Source: Streptomyces chryseus (GTDB lineage: Bacteria; Actinomycetota; Actinomycetes; Streptomycetales; Streptomycetaceae). Taken from it: a DNA stretch of 64,000 nt. Numbering within the stretch: the first letter of the stretch is position 1; each line of letters opens with the position of its first letter. Positions 1 through 8,328 of this stretch are shown piece by piece. The translations under genes were made by a program, and so were the position numbers. The notes under the pieces are model-generated. The model did not search any database and was not told the origin of the DNA. It was given only the letters and a program-made list of their open reading frames with translations. Location of the stretch: the NCBI RefSeq assembly GCF_014650755.1, contig NZ_BMVO01000001.1, positions 310,001 through 374,000 of the forward strand, written 5' to 3'.

Positions 1-2
1 GG

Positions 3-1541
3 GTGCAGCCGGAGGACCTGCTCACCCATGAACTGCGCCAGGCGGCGGAGGACGGCCGCGACGCCGCGGCGATCCGTACCCGCTGGCAGAAGGCGGGCGG
101 CCCACCGGCTCCACCCCCCACGGGCGCGTCCCCCATCCCCGCACCCCCTCACCTGCGCACCCTGGCGGAAGAGCTCCTGGACGACCTGTCACGACTCCTG
201 CCCCCCACAGCGCAGTCAGAGCCGACGAACCTCCGGCAGATCAGATCGGCCTGCCCCCACTGGCCCGCCGCCCCCACCGCGCCGACACGACAGGCGCCCC
301 CCACCACCCCGCACCCCACCGTGCCGGGGCGCTCCCCGCAGGACGTCGAACGCCACCACCCCGAACCGGGCGCAGTGCTGCTCGAACGTTCGGCGCCCGA
401 GGAGACCCCCGGGCGCGGCACCGGCCCCGACACCCCCGGGAAACCGCACAGCACCCTGACGGAATCCACCGCGGCCACCCCCCTCCTCGACCGCCTGCAC
501 GCCGCCTGGCTCGGCCGGGCCGCCGGCTGCCTCCTCGGGAAGCCGGTGGAGAAGCTCCCCCTCCCCGCGATCCGGAGACTGGCCGCCGCCACCGGCAACT
601 GGCCCCTGAGCACCTGGTTCACCGCCCGGGGCGTCCCCGGCCACCTCCTCGCCCGCCACCCCTGGAACCGCCGCTCCGCCACCACCTCCCTGGCCGAGAA
701 CATCGACGGCATGCCGGAGGACGACGACCTCAACTACCCCCTCCTCGGCCTGCTCCTCCTCCAGCGCCACACCAAGGCGTTCACCACCACCCACCTGGCC
801 GGCCTCTGGCTGGACGAACTCCCGGCGGGCCGCGCCTTCACCGCCGAGCGCGTCGCCTACCGCAACCTCCTCCTCGGCCTGACGCCCCCTCACACCGCCC
901 TCCACCGCAACCCTTTCCGCGAGTGGATCGGCGCCCTGATCCGCGCCGACATCCACGGCTGGACGCACCCCGGGAACCCGGCGGCAGCCGCCGAACAGGC
1001 CCACCGGGACGCGACCCTCACCCACACCGCCAACGGGGTGTACGGCGCCATGTTCATCGCCGCGACCATCGCCGAGGCCGCCGCGGGCACCACCGACGTA
1101 CACCAGTGCCTGCGCACCGGCCTGACCGTCGTCCCCCCGAAGTCCCGCCTGTCCCAGGCGGTCCGCTACGGCATCAACACGGCCACGAAGGCGTCCGGAG
1201 CCTCGTTCGACACCGTCGTCGACGACCTCCACGCCGCCTACGGGCACCACCACTGGGTACACGTCCTGCCGAACGCCGCCCTGATCGCGGCCGCCCTCAC
1301 CCACGCCGACGGCGACTTCACCGGTTCCATCTGCCGCGCCGTGTCCGGCGGCTGGGACACGGACTCCAACGGCGCCACGGCCGGCAGCGTGGCCGGCCTC
1401 CTCGCGGGCTCCCCCGAAGCCCTGCCGACGCGGTGGACCGACCCCCTCCGCAACCGCCTGGCCACGTCCGTCGCCGGCCTGGACGGCATCGGCTTCGACA
1501 CCCTGGCCCACCTCACCCACACGGAGGCACTCCGGCGATGA
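3..1541 (+). CDS. ADP-ribosylglycohydrolase family protein (5' end possibly outside window)
   Basis: Likely a metal-dependent hydrolase of the ADP-ribosylglycohydrolase family, whose members remove ADP-ribose or related ribosyl groups; the substrate here is unknown. The family fold fills about residues 160-510. It opens with LHAAWLGRAAGCLLGKPVE, has an acidic stretch DDDLNY at 240-245, and ends with GGWDTDSNGA at 449-458, where D452 and D454 fit the C-terminal metal ligands. The first 155 residues are proline-rich and unrecognised. The frame is open to the window edge and the GTG at position 3 is only the first possible start, so the gene may begin upstream. Its stop overlaps the next ATG (ATGA), which implies translational coupling to the CoA-transferase gene. 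The family is clear; the physiological role is not. Confidence 0.8.
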   Translation: MQPEDLLTHELRQAAEDGRDAAAIRTRWQKAGGPPAPPPTGASPIPAPPHLRTLAEELLDDLSRLLPPTAQSEPTNLRQIRSACPHWPAAPTAPTRQAPPTTPHPTVPGRSPQDVERHHPEPGAVLLERSAPEETPGRGTGPDTPGKPHSTLTESTAATPLLDRLHAAWLGRAAGCLLGKPVEKLPLPAIRRLAAATGNWPLSTWFTARGVPGHLLARHPWNRRSATTSLAENIDGMPEDDDLNYPLLGLLLLQRHTKAFTTTHLAGLWLDELPAGRAFTAERVAYRNLLLGLTPPHTALHRNPFREWIGALIRADIHGWTHPGNPAAAAEQAHRDATLTHTANGVYGAMFIAATIAEAAAGTTDVHQCLRTGLTVVPPKSRLSQAVRYGINTATKASGASFDTVVDDLHAAYGHHHWVHVLPNAALIAAALTHADGDFTGSICRAVSGGWDTDSNGATAGSVAGLLAGSPEALPTRWTDPLRNRLATSVAGLDGIGFDTLAHLTHTEALRR

Positions 1542-2758
1542 CCACCGCACCCACACCCACCGCCGCGCCCACCCGCCCCCTGACCGACCTGCGGGTCCTC
1601 GACCTGGCCACCCTGTTCGCCGGCCCCCTGGCCGCCACCATGCTCGGAGACTTCGGCGCGGACGTGATCAAGGTCGAGCACCCCACCCGGCCCGACCCGT
1701 CCCGGGGCCACGGCCCGTCCAAGGACGGCATCGGCCTCTGGTGGAAGCTCCTCGGCCGCAACAAGCGCACCATCACCCTCGACCTCTCCGCCCCCACCGG
1801 CCGCGACGCCCTCCTGCGCCTCGCCGCCACCACCGACGTGATCATCGAGAACTTCCGCCCCGGCACCCTGGAGAAGTGGGGCCTCGGCCCGGCGGAGCTG
1901 GGCGCGGTCAACCCCCGCCTGGTGCTGGCCCGCGTCACCGGCTTCGGCCAGTCGGGCCCGTACTCCCACCGCCCGGGCTTCGGCACGCTCGCCGAGGCGA
2001 TGAGCGGCTTCGCGGCGATCACCGGTGAACCCGAAGGCCCGCCCACGCTCCCGCCGTTCGGCCTGGCCGATTCGATCGCCGCGCTCGCCACCGCCTACGC
2101 GGTGATGACCGCCCTCGCGGCCCGCACCACGACCGGGCGCGGCCAGGTCGTCGACATGGCCATCATCGAGCCCATCCTGACCGTCCTCGGCCCCCAGCCG
2201 CTCTGGTACGACCAGCTCGGCTACGTCCAGCCCCGCACCGGCAACCGCAGCCGCAACAACGCCCCCCGCAACACCTACCGCACCGCCGACGGCGCCTGGG
2301 TGGCCGTCTCCACGTCGGCCCAGTCCGTGGCCGAGCGCGTGATGCGCCTGGTCGGCCGCCCCGACCTCATCGACGAGCCGTGGTTCGCCGCCGGCAGCGG
2401 CCGCGCCGAGCACGCCGACGAACTCGACGAGGCGGTCGGCCACTGGATCGGCCGTCGCACCCGCGACGAGGCGCTCGCCGCGTTCGAGAAGGCCGAGGCG
2501 GCGATCGCCCCCGTCTACGACGTGCGGGACGTCATGACCGACCCGCAGTACCGCGCCCTCGACACCATCACCGAGGTCCCGGACCCCGAGCTGGGCCCCC
2601 TGCGCATGCAGAACGTCCTGTTCCGCCTCTCCGAGACCCCGGGAGCGATCCGCTGGGCAGGGCGCCCGCACAACGCCGATACGGAGGACGTGCTCACCGA
2701 GGCGGGCCTGTCCCCGTCCGAGATCGCCGCGCTCCGGGCGACCGGCGGCACCCGATGA
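1538..2758 (+). CDS. CaiB/BaiF (class III) CoA-transferase family protein
   Basis: Predicted to move CoA between carboxylic acids, or to act as an acyl-CoA racemase-like enzyme; the substrate cannot be read from sequence. The product is 406 residues, normal for the family. The N-terminal region LRVLDLATLFAGPLAATMLG is followed by GADVIKVEHP and then NKRTITLDL. At the position usually holding the nucleophilic Asp, within V-D-M-A-I-I-E-P (D206 to E211), this protein has Glu211, a substitution I believe occurs in some members. It overlaps both neighbours by 4 bases (ATGA), so the three genes form one tightly coupled unit. Together with the CitE-like gene downstream this suggests catabolism of a small organic acid through its CoA thioester. 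Confidence 0.85.
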   Translation: MTTAPTPTAAPTRPLTDLRVLDLATLFAGPLAATMLGDFGADVIKVEHPTRPDPSRGHGPSKDGIGLWWKLLGRNKRTITLDLSAPTGRDALLRLAATTDVIIENFRPGTLEKWGLGPAELGAVNPRLVLARVTGFGQSGPYSHRPGFGTLAEAMSGFAAITGEPEGPPTLPPFGLADSIAALATAYAVMTALAARTTTGRGQVVDMAIIEPILTVLGPQPLWYDQLGYVQPRTGNRSRNNAPRNTYRTADGAWVAVSTSAQSVAERVMRLVGRPDLIDEPWFAAGSGRAEHADELDEAVGHWIGRRTRDEALAAFEKAEAAIAPVYDVRDVMTDPQYRALDTITEVPDPELGPLRMQNVLFRLSETPGAIRWAGRPHNADTEDVLTEAGLSPSEIAALRATGGTR

Positions 2759-3582
2759 CCACTGCCCTCACCTCCCTGACCTGGCTCTACGTGCCGGGCG
2801 ACCGCCCCGAGACGGTCGCCAAGGCGCTGCGGTCCGGCGCCGACGTCGTGATCGTCGACCTGGAGGACGCGGTCGCGCCCGACCGCAAGGAGTACGCCCG
2901 CTCGGCGACCGCGGAGCTGCTCGCCGAGCCCCCGCCGACCCCGGTGCACGTACGGGTGAACGCCCTCGCCGGCCCCTTCGCCGACGACGACCTGCGCGCC
3001 CTGGCCGGCCTGCCCGGCCTGGCCGCCCTGCGCCTGCCGAAGGTCACCGGCCCGGCCGAGGTGCGGCAGGTCGCGCACCGGATGCCGGACGTGCCGCTGT
3101 ACGCCCTGCTCGAATCGGCCCTCGCCGTCGAGCACGCGTACGCGATCGCCGGGGCTCACCCGGCGCTGCGCGGCGTCGCCCTGGGCGAGGCGGACCTGCG
3201 CGCCGATCTGGGCGTACGGGACGACACCGGCCTCGCCTGGCCGCGCAGCCGGGTGGTGGTCGCCGCACGGGCGGCGGGCCTGGATCCGCCGGTCCAGTCG
3301 GTGCATCCCGACGTCCGGGACCTGGAGGGCCTCGCGCGGTCGTGCGCGCGGGGCCGGGCCCTGGGCTTCCTGGGCCGTACGGCGCTGCACCCGCGCCAGC
3401 TGCCGGTGATCGAGCGCGCCTTCCTGCCGACCCCGCGGGAGGTGGAGGAGGCGGAGGAGGTCGTCAAGGCGGCCGCCGCGCGGGGAGGCGCACTGGCCCT
3501 CCCGGACGGCCGCTTCGTGGACGCCGCGGTGGTGGCGGCGGCCCAGCGCACCCTGGCTCTGGCGTCCCGGTCCCCCGCCTGA
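2755..3582 (+). CDS. HpcH/HpaI aldolase / citrate lyase beta-subunit-like (CitE) protein
   Basis: A 275-residue TIM-barrel lyase of the CitE/HpcH family, which cleaves or forms C-C bonds next to CoA thioesters (citryl-CoA, malyl-CoA and similar). Visible family landmarks are YVPGDRPE near residue 12, the metal-site motif DLEDAVAP at 35-42, the substrate arginine in VRVNA (R68), the glutamate in ALLES (E120), GEADLRADLG around 144-153, and HPRQL near the C-terminus. It starts within the stop of the CoA-transferase gene. The absence of alpha and gamma citrate lyase genes argues for a stand-alone CitE-like enzyme rather than citrate lyase. A hairpin lies just downstream. Confidence 0.85.
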   Translation: MTTALTSLTWLYVPGDRPETVAKALRSGADVVIVDLEDAVAPDRKEYARSATAELLAEPPPTPVHVRVNALAGPFADDDLRALAGLPGLAALRLPKVTGPAEVRQVAHRMPDVPLYALLESALAVEHAYAIAGAHPALRGVALGEADLRADLGVRDDTGLAWPRSRVVVAARAAGLDPPVQSVHPDVRDLEGLARSCARGRALGFLGRTALHPRQLPVIERAFLPTPREVEEAEEVVKAAAARGGALALPDGRFVDAAVVAAAQRTLALASRSPA

Positions 3583-3619
3583 GCCGGGTACGCCCCGGCT
3601 CAGCGGCCCCGGAACGACG

Positions 3620-3661
3620 TACGGGCTGGAGCGCCCCCGTCGAGGAGCACTCCAGCCCGTA
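3620..3661. terminator. Hairpin terminator between convergent citE-like gene and lgt
   Basis: A perfect 12-bp stem, TACGGGCTGGAG pairing with CTCCAGCCCGTA, around an 18-nt loop. It sits midway between two convergent genes, so it could stop transcription from both sides. There is no U-tract, which is usual for GC-rich actinobacterial terminators. Confidence 0.65.
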
Positions 3662-3695
3662 GTCGTGCAGAGCCCTCGGGAGGGCCGCCGGACGC

Positions 3696-4664
3696 CTAGT
3701 CCGTCGCCTCGGCGTCGGCCTTGCGGCCGGTCCCGGCGTCAGCACCCGCGTCGTCCGTGCCATCCGCGCGGCCGGCGTCGTCGGCGTGGTCGGCGTCGTC
3801 GGCGTGGTCGGCGTCGTCGGCGTCGTCGCCGCTCGCGTCGCGCTTCTCCGGGGAGACCGGCTCGACGGTCTCCTCGCGCCCCGGCCGCAGCTTGGCCGAG
3901 ATCACGAAGTACGCCACCGCGCAGGCGAAGACGACGATGGAGGTCCAGACGTTCAGCCGCAGGCCCAGCACGTGGTGGGCCTCGTCGACCCGCATGTACT
4001 CGATCCAGCCGCGACCGGCGCAGTACAGCGCGACGTACAGCGCGAAGACCCGGCCGTGTCCGAGCTTGAACCGGCGGTCGGCCCAGATGACGACGAGTGC
4101 GGCGCCGACACACCACAGCGACTCGTACAGGAAGGTCGGGTGGTAGATCCCGGCCTCGCGGTTCACGCCCTCGGAGATCTTGAGGCCCCAGGGCAGGTCC
4201 GTCGCGCGGCCGTACAGCTCCTGGTTGAACCAGTTGCCCCAGCGGCCGATCGCCTGGGCGAAGGCGAGGCCCGGAGCCATCGCGTCGGCCCAGGCGGGGA
4301 GCGGGATCCCGCGGCGGCGGCAGCCGATCCAGGCGCCGACCGCGCCGAGGGCGACGGCGCCCCAGATGCCGAGGCCGCCTTCCCAGATCTTGAAGGCGTC
4401 GACCCAGTCCTGGCCCTCGCTGAAGTACAGCTGGTAGTCGGTGACGACGTGGTAGAGCCGCCCGCCGACGAGGCCGAACGGCACCGCCCACACGGCGATG
4501 TCGGCCACCGTGCCGGCTTTGCCTCCCCGGGCGACCCAGCGCTTGTTGCCGTACCAGACGGCCAGGAAGACACCGGCGATGATGCAGAACGCGTAGCCGC
4601 GGAGCGGGATCGGTCCGAGCTCGATCACACCGGTCGACGGGCTGGGAATATAGGCAAGGTCCAT
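3696..4664 (-). CDS. lgt: Prolipoprotein diacylglyceryl transferase
   Basis: Transfers diacylglycerol from phosphatidylglycerol to the lipobox cysteine of prolipoproteins, the first step of lipoprotein maturation, in the cytoplasmic membrane. The 322-residue protein shows the family start (AYIPSPSTGVIELGPIPLRG), several membrane segments and the Lgt signature GRWGNWFNQELYG at residues 140-152, including the essential Arg141 and Glu149. The region aligned to the catalytic His of E. coli Lgt reads GGLGIWG, as I recall from actinobacterial enzymes. The last 50 or so residues form a cytosolic acidic tail of DDADHA repeats encoded by a tandem DNA repeat. No Shine-Dalgarno sequence precedes the ATG; a small hairpin abuts it. 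lspA, the next enzyme of the pathway, lies 41 kb away in this window. Confidence 0.95.
   Translation of the reverse strand: MDLAYIPSPSTGVIELGPIPLRGYAFCIIAGVFLAVWYGNKRWVARGGKAGTVADIAVWAVPFGLVGGRLYHVVTDYQLYFSEGQDWVDAFKIWEGGLGIWGAVALGAVGAWIGCRRRGIPLPAWADAMAPGLAFAQAIGRWGNWFNQELYGRATDLPWGLKISEGVNREAGIYHPTFLYESLWCVGAALVVIWADRRFKLGHGRVFALYVALYCAGRGWIEYMRVDEAHHVLGLRLNVWTSIVVFACAVAYFVISAKLRPGREETVEPVSPEKRDASGDDADDADHADDADHADDAGRADGTDDAGADAGTGRKADAEATD
3774..3827. repeat. Three tandem 18-bp units inside the 3' end of lgt
   Basis: The unit GGCGTCGTCGGCGTGGTC occurs at 3774-3791 and 3792-3809 exactly, and at 3810-3827 with one change. On the coding strand each unit encodes six residues of the DDADHA type, producing the acidic C-terminal tail of Lgt. 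Copy number is likely to vary between strains. Confidence 0.85.
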
Positions 4665-4687
4665 GGCAGGGTCGACGCTACCCTGCC
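4665..4687 (-). promoter_or_regulatory. Hairpin directly abutting the lgt start codon
   Basis: GGCAGGGT and ACCCTGCC form an 8-bp stem with a 7-nt loop immediately before the lgt ATG, where a ribosome binding site would normally lie; no Shine-Dalgarno sequence is visible. On the minus strand the loop contains TAGCGT, a possible -10 element 10 nt before the ATG, so the mRNA may have almost no leader. It shares bases with the neighbouring terminator stem. Confidence 0.35.
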
Positions 4688-4716
4688 GGGTGGGAGGTAC
4701 GGCAACCCACCCGGCA
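4684..4716 (-). terminator. Hairpin terminator downstream of the DsbA-like gene
   Basis: An 11-bp perfect stem (TGCCGGGTGGG with CCCACCCGGCA) and an 11-nt loop, lying 45-77 nt past the stop of the DsbA-like gene and before lgt on the same strand. It probably separates the two transcripts. Confidence 0.55.
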
Positions 4717-4760
4717 ACGTCTGGGTAACGAGCGACGCGCCTCCGCCCGGCGCCCCGCCG

Positions 4761-5750
4761 CTACGGCGTGCCCGGCGGCACGTACCCCTGGGGCACCGAC
4801 CCCTGCGGCACGGTGGCGGGCGGCACCGACGCCTGGGGCATGGACGCCGGAGGCACGGACGCCGGCGGCGCGGGCGCCTGGGGCGCGGCGGGCGGTGACG
4901 AGGTGGCGGGCGCGGACGACGCGGCGGACGCCGACGGCGTCGCGGTGGCCGTACCGGCCTTCTTGCCCTTGTTCGCCTCGGCGACCCACTTCTTGAGGTT
5001 CTCCGGGGAGATCTGCTCCTCGCCCTTCTTCGGGAAGACCGACTCCCCGTTGAGCTGCACGGTCGGCGTCCCGCTGAAGTTGCCCTTCTGGAACGCGTCG
5101 TTGGACTTGCGCACCCAGCCCTCGTGCGTCCCGTCGGCCACACACTGCTTGAACGGTTCTGTGACGAGTCCGTCGACCTTCCCCGCGAGTTCGATCAGAC
5201 GGCTGTCCCGGCTGAAGGCGTCGTCGGGCTCGGGCGGCTGGTTCTGGTACAGCACGTCGTGGTACGGCACGAACTTGCCCGCGTCCTGCGCGCAGGCGGC
5301 CGCGTTGGCCGACTTCAGCGACCCGGAGCCGCCCATGTTGCCGTCGATGAGGGTGGCCAGGTGGTACTCGACCTTGATCTGGCCCGCCGCCTCCAGCTCA
5401 TGGATCGTGTCCCGGAACGCGTTCTCGAACTGGGCGCACGCCGGGCAGCGGAAGTCCTCCCAGACCGTGAGGGTCGACGGCGCGTCCGTCGTCCCCACCG
5501 GGATCATCGGTCCGTTCCTGTCGCCCGCGCCCCGGGGGGCCACCACGGCGCTCGCGCTGTCGTCGCCGCTCCCGTCCGAGCCCGAGTTCGCGGCGAGGAT
5601 GCCCACCACGGCGGCCAGGCCCAGCACGCCGACCACGGCGCCGGCCACGATCAGTGTCCGCCGGCGCCGGTCGCGCGCCTTCTGCGCCTCGCGCTCCTGG
5701 ATCAGGCGCTCGCGGGCGGTTCGTTTTCCGTCACGGTTCTTGTCACTCAC
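4761..5750 (-). CDS. Membrane-anchored DsbA/thioredoxin-domain protein with Pro-rich tail
   Basis: A probable extracytoplasmic thiol-disulfide protein of 329 residues. A basic cytosolic N-terminus is followed by one membrane segment at about residues 32-54, then a DsbA-like thioredoxin domain with the redox motif CPAC (C102, C105) and the family cis-Pro region (GTPTVQLNG). The C-terminal 70 or so residues are Ala/Pro/Ser-rich and end in repeats of the type PPASVPPASMPQASVPP, probably a wall-spanning or flexible tail. The GTG at 5750 starts the basic segment SDKNRDGKR as in related proteins; the frame is open further upstream, but that part looks non-coding. A second, shorter paralogue with CPVC is at 34278-35093. 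Its partner oxidase is not in the window. Confidence 0.8.
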   Translation of the reverse strand: MSDKNRDGKRTARERLIQEREAQKARDRRRRTLIVAGAVVGVLGLAAVVGILAANSGSDGSGDDSASAVVAPRGAGDRNGPMIPVGTTDAPSTLTVWEDFRCPACAQFENAFRDTIHELEAAGQIKVEYHLATLIDGNMGGSGSLKSANAAACAQDAGKFVPYHDVLYQNQPPEPDDAFSRDSRLIELAGKVDGLVTEPFKQCVADGTHEGWVRKSNDAFQKGNFSGTPTVQLNGESVFPKKGEEQISPENLKKWVAEANKGKKAGTATATPSASAASSAPATSSPPAAPQAPAPPASVPPASMPQASVPPATVPQGSVPQGYVPPGTP

Positions 5751-5764
5751 ACCCGCAGCAACGA

Positions 5765-5794
5765 ACCGGGGAGGCGCGGGCGCGCCTCCCCGGT
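5765..5794 (-). terminator. Terminator of the trpC-trpM-trpB-trpA operon
   Basis: A perfect 14-bp stem, ACCGGGGAGGCGCG with its complement, separated by only two bases (in practice a 4-6 nt loop). It starts about 50 nt beyond the trpA stop codon, between trpA and the DsbA-like gene on the same strand. Confidence 0.7.
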
Positions 5795-5845
5795 CCAGGT
5801 CCACCCGTACGGGTTACACCGCTCAGTTGTTCAGGTCGTGCCGCC

Positions 5846-6679
5846 TCAGGCCGCGCCGGCCCCGTCGCCGCCCCTGCGCACGCCCCGCGCCAGCTCGCCC
5901 GCGAGCGCCCGTACGGCCTCCAGGCCCGCCGCGGCGTCCGGCGCGTCGAGCATCCGCTGGACGAAAGCGGAACCGACGATCACGCCGTCCGCGAAGGCCG
6001 CGACCTCCTTCGCCTGTACGGCGTTGGAGACACCGAGCCCGACGCACACCGGCAGTGCGGTCGTGGCCCGCGTCCTGCGCACCAGGTCCTGCGCCTGCGC
6101 GCCCACCGACTCGCGCGTGCCGGTGACGCCCATCAGCGAGGCCGCGTAGACGAACCCGGACCCGGCCGCGGTGATCGTGGCGAGTCGCTCGTCCTTGCTG
6201 CTCGGCGCGACGACGAAGACCGTGGCCAGGCCGTGCTTCTCGGCGTGCTCGCGCCACAGCGCCGACTCCTGGACCGGCAGGTCAGGCAGGATGCAGCCGG
6301 CGCCGCCGGCCTCCGCCAGCTCGGCGGTGAAGCGCTCGACGCCGTACCGGTCGATCGGGTTCCAGTACGTCATGACGAGGACCGGGGCCCCGGTCGCCTC
6401 GTGCGCCTCACGGACGGTGCGCATCACGTCGGCGATCTTCACCCCGCCCCGCAGCGCGATGTCGTCGGCGGTCTGGATGACCGGCCCGTCGAGCACCGGG
6501 TCGCTGTGCGGCAGCCCGACCTCGACGACGTCCGCGCCGCCCGCGACGACCGCCTTGACCGCGTCGATGCCGCCGTCGACGGTCGGGAAGCCGGCCGGGA
6601 GGTACGCGATGAGGGCCGCCCGGTTCTCCGACCGGGCCCGCTCCAGGGTGTCGCTCAGCAGTTGGATGTTCCCGCTCAC
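5846..6679 (-). CDS. trpA: Tryptophan synthase alpha subunit
   Basis: Cleaves indole-3-glycerol phosphate to indole and glyceraldehyde 3-phosphate, passing indole to TrpB in the alpha2-beta2 complex. The 277-residue protein contains [10 protein letters not shown] near residue 24, the catalytic glutamate in [10 protein letters not shown] (E53) and the catalytic aspartate in DPVLDGPV (D64), plus the phosphate-binding region [10 protein letters not shown]. The usual E-L-G-I-P-F-S-D-P reads E-V-G-L-P-H-S-D-P, which I believe is common in actinobacteria. The GTG start overlaps the trpB stop (GTGA), implying coupled translation. It is the last gene of the operon, followed by a strong hairpin. Confidence 0.97.
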   Translation of the reverse strand: MSGNIQLLSDTLERARSENRAALIAYLPAGFPTVDGGIDAVKAVVAGGADVVEVGLPHSDPVLDGPVIQTADDIALRGGVKIADVMRTVREAHEATGAPVLVMTYWNPIDRYGVERFTAELAEAGGAGCILPDLPVQESALWREHAEKHGLATVFVVAPSSKDERLATITAAGSGFVYAASLMGVTGTRESVGAQAQDLVRRTRATTALPVCVGLGVSNAVQAKEVAAFADGVIVGSAFVQRMLDAPDAAAGLEAVRALAGELARGVRRGGDGAGAA

Positions 6680-7968
6680 TTGGTGTCCCTCTGGATCTCG
6701 GCGGCGCCGTTGTCGGAGGAGGCGTCGGCCTCGACCGCCGCGTCGGTGTCGTACAGGCCGAAGTAGCGGGCGGCCGTGTCCATGTCCTTGTCGCCGCGCC
6801 CGGACAGGTTGACCAGGATCAGCCCGTCCTTGCCCAGCTCCTTGCCGAGCTCCAGCGCGCCCGCGAGCGCGTGGGCGCTCTCGATGGCCGGGATGATGCC
6901 CTCGGTGCGCGACAGCAGGAGCAGGGCCTGCATCGCCGCGTCGTCCGTCACGGCCCGGTACTCGCCCCGGCCGCTGTCCTTGAGGTAGGCGTGCTCGGGG
7001 CCGATGCCCGGGTAGTCGAGGCCCGCCGAGATCGAGTAGGGCTCGGTGATCTGGCCCTCCTCGTCCTGCAGGACGTACGACCGCGAGCCGTGCAGGATGC
7101 CGGGCTCGCCCGCCGACAGGGTGGCCGCGTGCTCGCCGGTCTCGATGCCGTGCCCGGCGGGCTCGCAGCCGACGAGGCGTACGTCCGCGTCCGGGATGAA
7201 GGCGTGGAAGAGACCGATGGCGTTGGAGCCGCCGCCGACACAGGCGACGGCCGCGTCGGGCAGCCGTCCCGCGCGCTCCAGGATCTGGCGGCGTGCCTCG
7301 ACGCCGATGACCCGGTGGAAGTCGCGGACCATGGCCGGGAAGGGGTGCGGTCCGGCGACGGTGCCGAAGAGGTAGTGCGTACGGTCGACGTTGGCGACCC
7401 AGTCGCGGAACGCCTCGTTGATGGCGTCCTTCAGGGTGCGGCTGCCGGACTTCACCGCGACGACCTCGGCGCCGAGCATCCGCATGCGGGCGACGTTGAG
7501 CGCCTGGCGCTGGGTGTCGATCTCGCCCATGTAGATGGTGCATTCGAGGCCGAAGAGGGCGCACGCGGTGGCAGTGGCGACACCGTGCTGGCCGGCGCCG
7601 GTCTCCGCGATCACGCGCGTCTTGCCCATGCGCTTGGTGAGCAGCGCCTGGCCCAGCACGTTGTTGATCTTGTGCGAGCCGGTGTGGTTCAGGTCCTCGC
7701 GCTTGAGGAAGATCCTTGCCCCGCCCGCCTGTTCGGCGAAGCGCGGCACCTCGGTGAGCGAGCTGGGCCGGCCCGTGTAGTGGACCATCAGCTCGTTCAG
7801 CTCGGCCGCGAAGGCCGGGTCGGACTTGGCCTTGTCGTACTCGACGGCGACCTCGTCGACCGCGGCGACGAGCGCCTCGGGGATGAACTTGCCGCCGTAC
7901 GCGCCGAAGTAGCCCTCGGTGCTGGGGACGGTGCCCTCGGGGTCCGGAATGAAGAAGTCAGAAGACAT
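6676..7968 (-). CDS. trpB: Tryptophan synthase beta subunit
   Basis: PLP enzyme condensing indole with serine to make tryptophan. The 430-residue protein has the family N-terminus ([15 protein letters not shown]), the PLP lysine in [10 protein letters not shown] (K100), the glutamate motif AETGAGQHG (E122 region) and the phosphate-binding GGGSN loop at 245-249. A short Asp/Ala-rich tail follows the conserved core. A good Shine-Dalgarno (GAGGAG, about 9 nt before the ATG) supports the start. It lies 128 nt downstream of trpM and overlaps trpA by 4 bases. TrpB releases reactive aminoacrylate when it misfires, which makes the RidA gene in the nearby histidine operon of interest. Confidence 0.97.
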   Translation of the reverse strand: MSSDFFIPDPEGTVPSTEGYFGAYGGKFIPEALVAAVDEVAVEYDKAKSDPAFAAELNELMVHYTGRPSSLTEVPRFAEQAGGARIFLKREDLNHTGSHKINNVLGQALLTKRMGKTRVIAETGAGQHGVATATACALFGLECTIYMGEIDTQRQALNVARMRMLGAEVVAVKSGSRTLKDAINEAFRDWVANVDRTHYLFGTVAGPHPFPAMVRDFHRVIGVEARRQILERAGRLPDAAVACVGGGSNAIGLFHAFIPDADVRLVGCEPAGHGIETGEHAATLSAGEPGILHGSRSYVLQDEEGQITEPYSISAGLDYPGIGPEHAYLKDSGRGEYRAVTDDAAMQALLLLSRTEGIIPAIESAHALAGALELGKELGKDGLILVNLSGRGDKDMDTAARYFGLYDTDAAVEADASSDNGAAEIQRDTK

Positions 7969-8096
7969 CCGACGTACTCCTCAGAAGGGGCTGGCGCCCC
8001 ATGAAAGATCAACGGGTGGAAGTGACCGTATGCGCCGCGCGCGGGATCACCCGCGTACGCCTCGGAGGCATCCGGGCGTACGGGCGGGGCGGATCG

Positions 8097-8318
8097 CTAC
8101 AGCGCGCCTTCGGGGCGCCATCGCATGCCGTTGATCTGACCGGGCTCGGACCCGATGTGGTAGCGCACCCGGCGTCCGCGCACCCGCCGTGCCGGGGCCC
8201 GGCACCCGCGCGGTCGGCACCCGCGCGCCAGCGGCGCGTGCGGGTCGCGCGCCCGCGTCCCGGCGAGCGGGCGAGGGCCCGGCCGGGTACGTGCGGCGGT
8301 ACGGCGGAGTGCGGTCAT
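8097..8318 (-). CDS. trpM: Small tryptophan-biosynthesis modulator TrpM
   Basis: A 73-residue, very basic protein between trpC and trpB. In Streptomyces coelicolor a small gene at this exact place, trpM, is reported to modulate tryptophan synthesis and development. The diagnostic C-terminal half is recognisable: RGCRPRGCRAPARRV followed by GRRVRYHIGSEPG and NGMRW, with two Cys at 34 and 39. The N-terminal 30 residues are low-complexity. The ATG at 8318 is 10 nt after the trpC stop, so the gene belongs to the operon; its ribosome binding site would lie in the end of trpC and is weak. The mechanism is unknown. Position and the conserved tail make me fairly confident, though the frame could be missed because it overlaps a longer frame reaching into trpC. 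Confidence 0.8.
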   Translation of the reverse strand: MTALRRTAARTRPGPRPLAGTRARDPHAPLARGCRPRGCRAPARRVRGRRVRYHIGSEPGQINGMRWRPEGAL

Positions 8319-8328
8319 CGGCGTCGGT

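Noticed and set aside
216..1556. A 446-codon Gly/Val-rich open frame opposite the ADP-ribosylglycohydrolase gene
   Set aside because: No recognisable domain; a typical antisense frame in high-GC DNA.
3786..4898. A long open frame on the plus strand over lgt
   Set aside because: The first part is only the DNA repeat read in another frame, and the rest has no motif; lgt is certain.
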